NCBI GenBank assembly: GCA_964460185.1
Contig: CAYWTM010000138.1
Span: 1-8,101, forward strand
Source of the DNA: JAVJPJ01 sp040217295
Lineage (GTDB): Bacteria > Pseudomonadota > Alphaproteobacteria > Rhodobacterales > Rhodobacteraceae
Length of the DNA stretch: 8,101 nucleotides
Direction of reading: 5' to 3'
Within the stretch, counting starts at the first letter, position 1. Every line of letters begins with the position of its first letter. The notes below the pieces were generated by a model that was given only the letters and a program-made list of their open reading frames with translations, had not been told where the DNA came from and made no database searches. Shown piece after piece: positions 5,908 through 8,101 of this stretch. Position numbers and translations under genes: made by a program.

Positions 5908-6927
5908 TCAGCGTAGCCAGAGTTTTTCGCGTTTCAGTGTATTGCGGATCTGTTGTTCCTTGCGCGGAAGGTTGTCCTGGTCGAACAGCGCGCGCGCCTT
6001 GAGGCCTTTGCCCTGGTAGATCATCCGTTTCATCGGCTCATAGGATTTCAGCACCTTCTTGATCCGGTTGGGCGCGGCAATCGCCTCCAACGTGTCAATG
6101 AAACCCTGGCTTTCGCGCGCGAAGGCAAGCGGCAGCACCCGGTAGTGGCAGCTGTGGCTGCCGTCCAGCCACCCCGGCGCCAGCGCGTCGCGCCCCCCAC
6201 CAAAACTGTGGATGACCAACGGCAATGCGACCTGATCAAGCCATGGATCGAGCGATTGGCAAACCAGTTCGGGGGGCGGATCGTCGCGGATCGCCACGGC
6301 GTATTCGGTAAACCGGCGCCCGAATTCGGCGGGGTCACGGTAATAGAAAAACCCCGCATTGAAATAGAGGTAGCGTCGCCAGAATTCGTCGGGTTGGCGC
6401 AGGTCAAGCGAGGCTTCGAAATCGAGGCCGAACTTGTCATAGAGCGATTTCCAGGTCGCCGTGTACCCGGGACCGTAAAGTTCGACCTGAGGCCAGGTCG
6501 CATCGACCCTCAACGAGGCCGAGGGGCGATCGAAATCGAACGGCACCTCGGTCAGATCGCCGGTCATCAGGGTGTCACTGTCGAAAAACACGAAAGGCTC
6601 GTCCGCGGGCAGGGCAGCCAAGGCCTCGATCTTGTTGCCATAGGGGTATTCCTGGCCGAAATGCCGGGAAGAGAAAGGGATGATTTCCGCGCCCAGATGA
6701 TCCGTCAGCAAGTTCCGCACAGCCGGGTCGTTGATGCGCGGGTCATGGTTCCAGAGATCGCCGGGTTCGGGTTCGGCAACGAACAACCGCCCCGGAAAAT
6801 CCGGATTCGCCGCCCGAAACGAGGCCGCGAACAAGGTCGCCTCATATTGCAGGCGCCCTGCCTGGCCCACCACGACGACGTTGAACGGGTTGCTCGGACC
6901 GGGTGTCCGTTTTGAGTTCGAAGACAT
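5908..6927 (-). CDS. Putative GT-A fold glycosyltransferase with DxD motif
   Basis: Probable nucleotide-sugar-dependent glycosyltransferase of 339 residues; donor and acceptor are unknown. Seen: an N-terminal strand-helix NVVVVGQAG (16-24); YPYGNKIEAL (94-103) leading into FVFFDSDTLMTGDL (112-125), in which D116-S-D118 is the metal and nucleotide-sugar DxD; FNAGFFYYR (189-197), like the NAG block of GT8-type enzymes; and a later DQ at 231-232. The last ~50 residues are rich in Lys and Arg and could touch acidic membrane lipids. No signal peptide or membrane segment, so likely cytoplasmic. ATG 6927 is the natural start, but only a weak ribosome binding site is visible. It lies 102 bases downstream of the sugar transferase on the same strand, which suggests a shared glycan pathway. 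The fold is well supported; membership of GT8 or another family is not settled. Confidence 0.7.
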   Translation of the reverse strand: MSSNSKRTPGPSNPFNVVVVGQAGRLQYEATLFAASFRAANPDFPGRLFVAEPEPGDLWNHDPRINDPAVRNLLTDHLGAEIIPFSSRHFGQEYPYGNKIEALAALPADEPFVFFDSDTLMTGDLTEVPFDFDRPSASLRVDATWPQVELYGPGYTATWKSLYDKFGLDFEASLDLRQPDEFWRRYLYFNAGFFYYRDPAEFGRRFTEYAVAIRDDPPPELVCQSLDPWLDQVALPLVIHSFGGGRDALAPGWLDGSHSCHYRVLPLAFARESQGFIDTLEAIAAPNRIKKVLKSYEPMKRMIYQGKGLKARALFDQDNLPRKEQQIRNTLKREKLWLR

Positions 6928-7029
6928 GGTTGGCTGCTCGGATCGTGGCCATCGGGTATCGACCGACCTTAGCCATCGTCCGGTTGATGCGCCAGATGCG
7001 ACAAGATCGCGGCACTGTCCACGTTCCGG

Positions 7030-7692
7030 TCATGACCCGCGCAACCTGACGACCGCCGTGATTGTCCGCCAAAAGATCCAGGTATCCAGCCGGAACCCCG
7101 CACGCCGGATATAGTCGATATCCGCCGCCGTCTTGAGCCGTGTGGCATCGATGCCTTCGGCATATCCCAGTTCGATCTGCGCCAGGCCACTGATCCCGGG
7201 GCGCACTGTGTGGCGTAGCCGGTATTCCGGGATCGACTGCAGGAAGTGGCTGGCGTGGTGGAAATAGTCCGGTCGGGGTCCGATGAGGCTCATCTCGCCG
7301 CGGTAGACGTTGAGGATCTGCGGCAATTCATCAAATCGCGAGCGGCGCAGAAATCGGCCTATCGGGGTGATCCTGTCGCATTCCATGGGGTCATTCGGCC
7401 CACGAAGGCAGGTCTTTTGCACCGACATGGATCTGAATTTCACTGCGTGAAACGCCCTGCAATACCTGCCCATGCGTTTTTGGTGGAAAAACAAGGGTCC
7501 CGGATTGAAGAACGGGTTCACCATCAACAGCACGGCGGCCACCATCAGCATCGCCGGCAGCAGAACCATGGATGCGAAAAACAGATCAAAGCAGCGCTTG
7601 CCACCCCAGAAAAGACCCGATGCCCGGGGATCGTATTTTCCTGTAACCGTATCAACCGCTTGGTAGTCGGAAACGTCAGGATTCAGCGTCAC
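7030..7692 (-). CDS. Bacterial sugar transferase (polyprenyl-phosphate sugar-1-phosphate transferase)
   Basis: Monotopic phosphoglycosyl transferase (PF02397) that transfers a sugar 1-phosphate from a nucleotide sugar to undecaprenyl phosphate, the first step of exopolysaccharide or glycan assembly at the inner membrane. Seen, numbering from GTG 7692 (220 residues): KRCFDL (32-37); one hydrophobic segment at about 37-58 with P46 as the expected re-entrant break; GPLFFHQKRMG (65-75); FHAVKFRSM (81-89); FDELPQ (120-125) with the catalytic pair D121-E122; MSLIGPRP (134-141); and RPGISGLAQ near the end. It is of the short, PglC-like size without the extra N-terminal membrane helices of WbaP-type proteins. 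Start: GTG 7692 has GGGGGTG four bases upstream; ATG 7755 or TTG 7767 would add a Cys-rich stretch unlike the family. The sugar is unknown. It probably forms a unit with the glycosyltransferase gene downstream. Confidence 0.9.
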   Translation of the reverse strand: MTLNPDVSDYQAVDTVTGKYDPRASGLFWGGKRCFDLFFASMVLLPAMLMVAAVLLMVNPFFNPGPLFFHQKRMGRYCRAFHAVKFRSMSVQKTCLRGPNDPMECDRITPIGRFLRRSRFDELPQILNVYRGEMSLIGPRPDYFHHASHFLQSIPEYRLRHTVRPGISGLAQIELGYAEGIDATRLKTAADIDYIRRAGFRLDTWIFWRTITAVVRLRGS

Positions 7693-7802
7693 GTGGCACC
7701 CCCAAGTGCAGTCTCGGGCCGCAGGACAGGGACAGGACGCATCAGCGCGCCACATCTTCAGCAGCAATTCGACCTTCGAATGACGATGTACGCCCCAATG
7801 CC

Positions 7803-7817
7803 TTAAAGGAGCGTTAA
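7803..7817 (+). promoter_or_regulatory. CtrA-like binding site, TTAA-N7-TTAAC
   Basis: TTAA at 7803-7806 and TTAA at 7814-7817 are separated by exactly seven bases and followed by C, matching the full CtrA consensus of alphaproteobacteria. TTAA is rare in such GC-rich DNA. The box lies 111 bases upstream of the sugar transferase GTG start. The second half sits inside the 10-base palindrome GCGTTAACGC (7811-7820). Control by CtrA, the cell-cycle and motility regulator, is inferred. Confidence 0.5.
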
Positions 7818-7903
7818 CGCAATCGATCGTTGCGACTTCGGACGCCTATGTGTCGGTTCCCATCATATGGTCCCCATGTTTTCTTTTTTTGATTGCAGTT
7901 CGA

Positions 7904-7920
7904 CCTTGTCCAATACAAGG
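7904..7920. promoter_or_regulatory. Inverted repeat CCTTGT-N5-ACAAGG
   Basis: A perfect six-base inverted repeat with a five-base spacer, upstream of the sugar transferase and downstream of tRNA-Tyr. The core TTGT-N5-ACAA recalls operators of GntR- or LacI-type repressors. No T-run follows directly on either strand, so it is unlikely to be a terminator. The cognate protein is not visible here. Confidence 0.35.
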
Positions 7921-8046
7921 CGAGCTTTCCGGTCGCGGGGTTTTGAAAGGGGCACGCGAATACCGGGCGAGGACCTGATTTTGATAGCGGTCCGAGATCC
8001 AACCTGAAACGTCGTATGAAGGACCATGGCGCGAAGCGGGAGAGAA

Positions 8047-8101
8047 TGGTGGGCGACCCAGGAATCGAACCTGGCGTGCGTCTCCGCGAGGGAGTTACAG
8101 T
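8047..8101 (-). tRNA. tRNA-Tyr (GTA anticodon), 5' part cut by window edge
   Basis: Reading the minus strand: loop CTGTAAC with U33 and anticodon GTA, followed by the anticodon-stem strand TCCCT. A long variable arm with a GCG/CGC stem comes next, as expected for a type II tRNA such as tRNA-Tyr. The T arm CCAGG-TTCGATT-CCTGG is perfect, and the acceptor strand GTCGCCC ends in discriminator A and an encoded CCA (8047-8049). The D arm and 5' acceptor strand lie beyond position 8101. Ser and Leu tRNAs also have long variable arms, but the anticodon excludes them. Confidence 0.88.

Larger units (their letters stand above)
7693..8046. other. Non-coding region between tRNA-Tyr and the sugar transferase
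   Basis: About 350 bases with no credible gene; the only open frame of note (62 codons, minus strand, 7814-8002, TTG start) has no family features. The region holds a CtrA-like box, a 17-base inverted repeat, and a T-rich tract at 7878-7890 that on the minus strand is an A-tract. On the minus strand TATGAT (7862-7867) is a good -10 match but lacks a matching -35. No terminator stem was found for the tRNA transcript. Confidence 0.55.

Noticed and set aside
5953..6915. 320-codon plus-strand open frame opposite the glycosyltransferase gene
   Set aside because: It has no recognisable domain and is a mirror frame of GC-rich coding DNA. The minus strand shows a clear DxD glycosyltransferase.
7878..7890. 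T-rich tract as a plus-strand terminator
   Set aside because: Only a four-base stem precedes it, and no plus-strand gene lies upstream that would need a terminator there.
8047..8101. tRNA-Tyr 3' end as an attachment site for an integrated element
   Set aside because: No integrase, no second copy of the tRNA 3' end and no mobile genes are seen in the window.

Overview
This window looks like a chromosomal segment of an alphaproteobacterium, most likely a member of the Rhodobacteraceae (Roseobacter group). The evidence is GC-rich coding sequence, a ClpX whose N-terminus and zinc finger read as the alphaproteobacterial type, a glutaryl-CoA dehydrogenase with the family signature, a CCA-encoding tRNA-Tyr, and a CtrA-type TTAA-N7-TTAAC site. 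The assignment rests on reading, not on a search.

Layout, left to right. (1) Positions 1-1054, minus strand: glutaryl-CoA dehydrogenase (gcdH), with its C-terminus cut by the window edge. (2) Positions 1055-1532: a 478-base divergent non-coding gap holding a LysR-like inverted repeat close to gcdH and a 14-base perfect palindrome. (3) Positions 1533-2324, plus strand: a creatininase-family metal amidohydrolase. (4) Positions 2325-2418: an AT-rich patch between convergent genes. (5) Positions 2419-3636, minus strand: a photolyase-like FAD protein. Its FAD domain is at the N-terminus, and a C-terminal region looks like the alpha/beta antenna domain, which would be the reverse of the usual order. 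(6) Positions 3760-4389 and 4542-5807, plus strand: clpP then clpX, closed by a strong hairpin terminator at 5827-5860. (7) Positions 7692 down to 5908, minus strand: a bacterial sugar transferase (phosphoglycosyl transferase), then a DxD-type GT-A glycosyltransferase. (8) Positions 7693-8046: non-coding DNA with a CtrA-like box and a 17-base inverted repeat. (9) Positions 8047-8101, minus strand: the 3' part of a tRNA-Tyr gene.

How the parts work together. ClpP and ClpX form the ATP-dependent ClpXP protease, here in its usual gene order. The sugar transferase would load a sugar phosphate onto undecaprenyl phosphate at the inner membrane. The adjacent glycosyltransferase could extend that glycan, so the pair may be a small polysaccharide module, possibly under cell-cycle (CtrA) control. 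GcdH serves lysine, tryptophan and glutarate catabolism. The creatininase-family enzyme has no assigned substrate.

Most of the window is ordinary core genome. The most unusual item is the apparent domain permutation in the photolyase-like protein.
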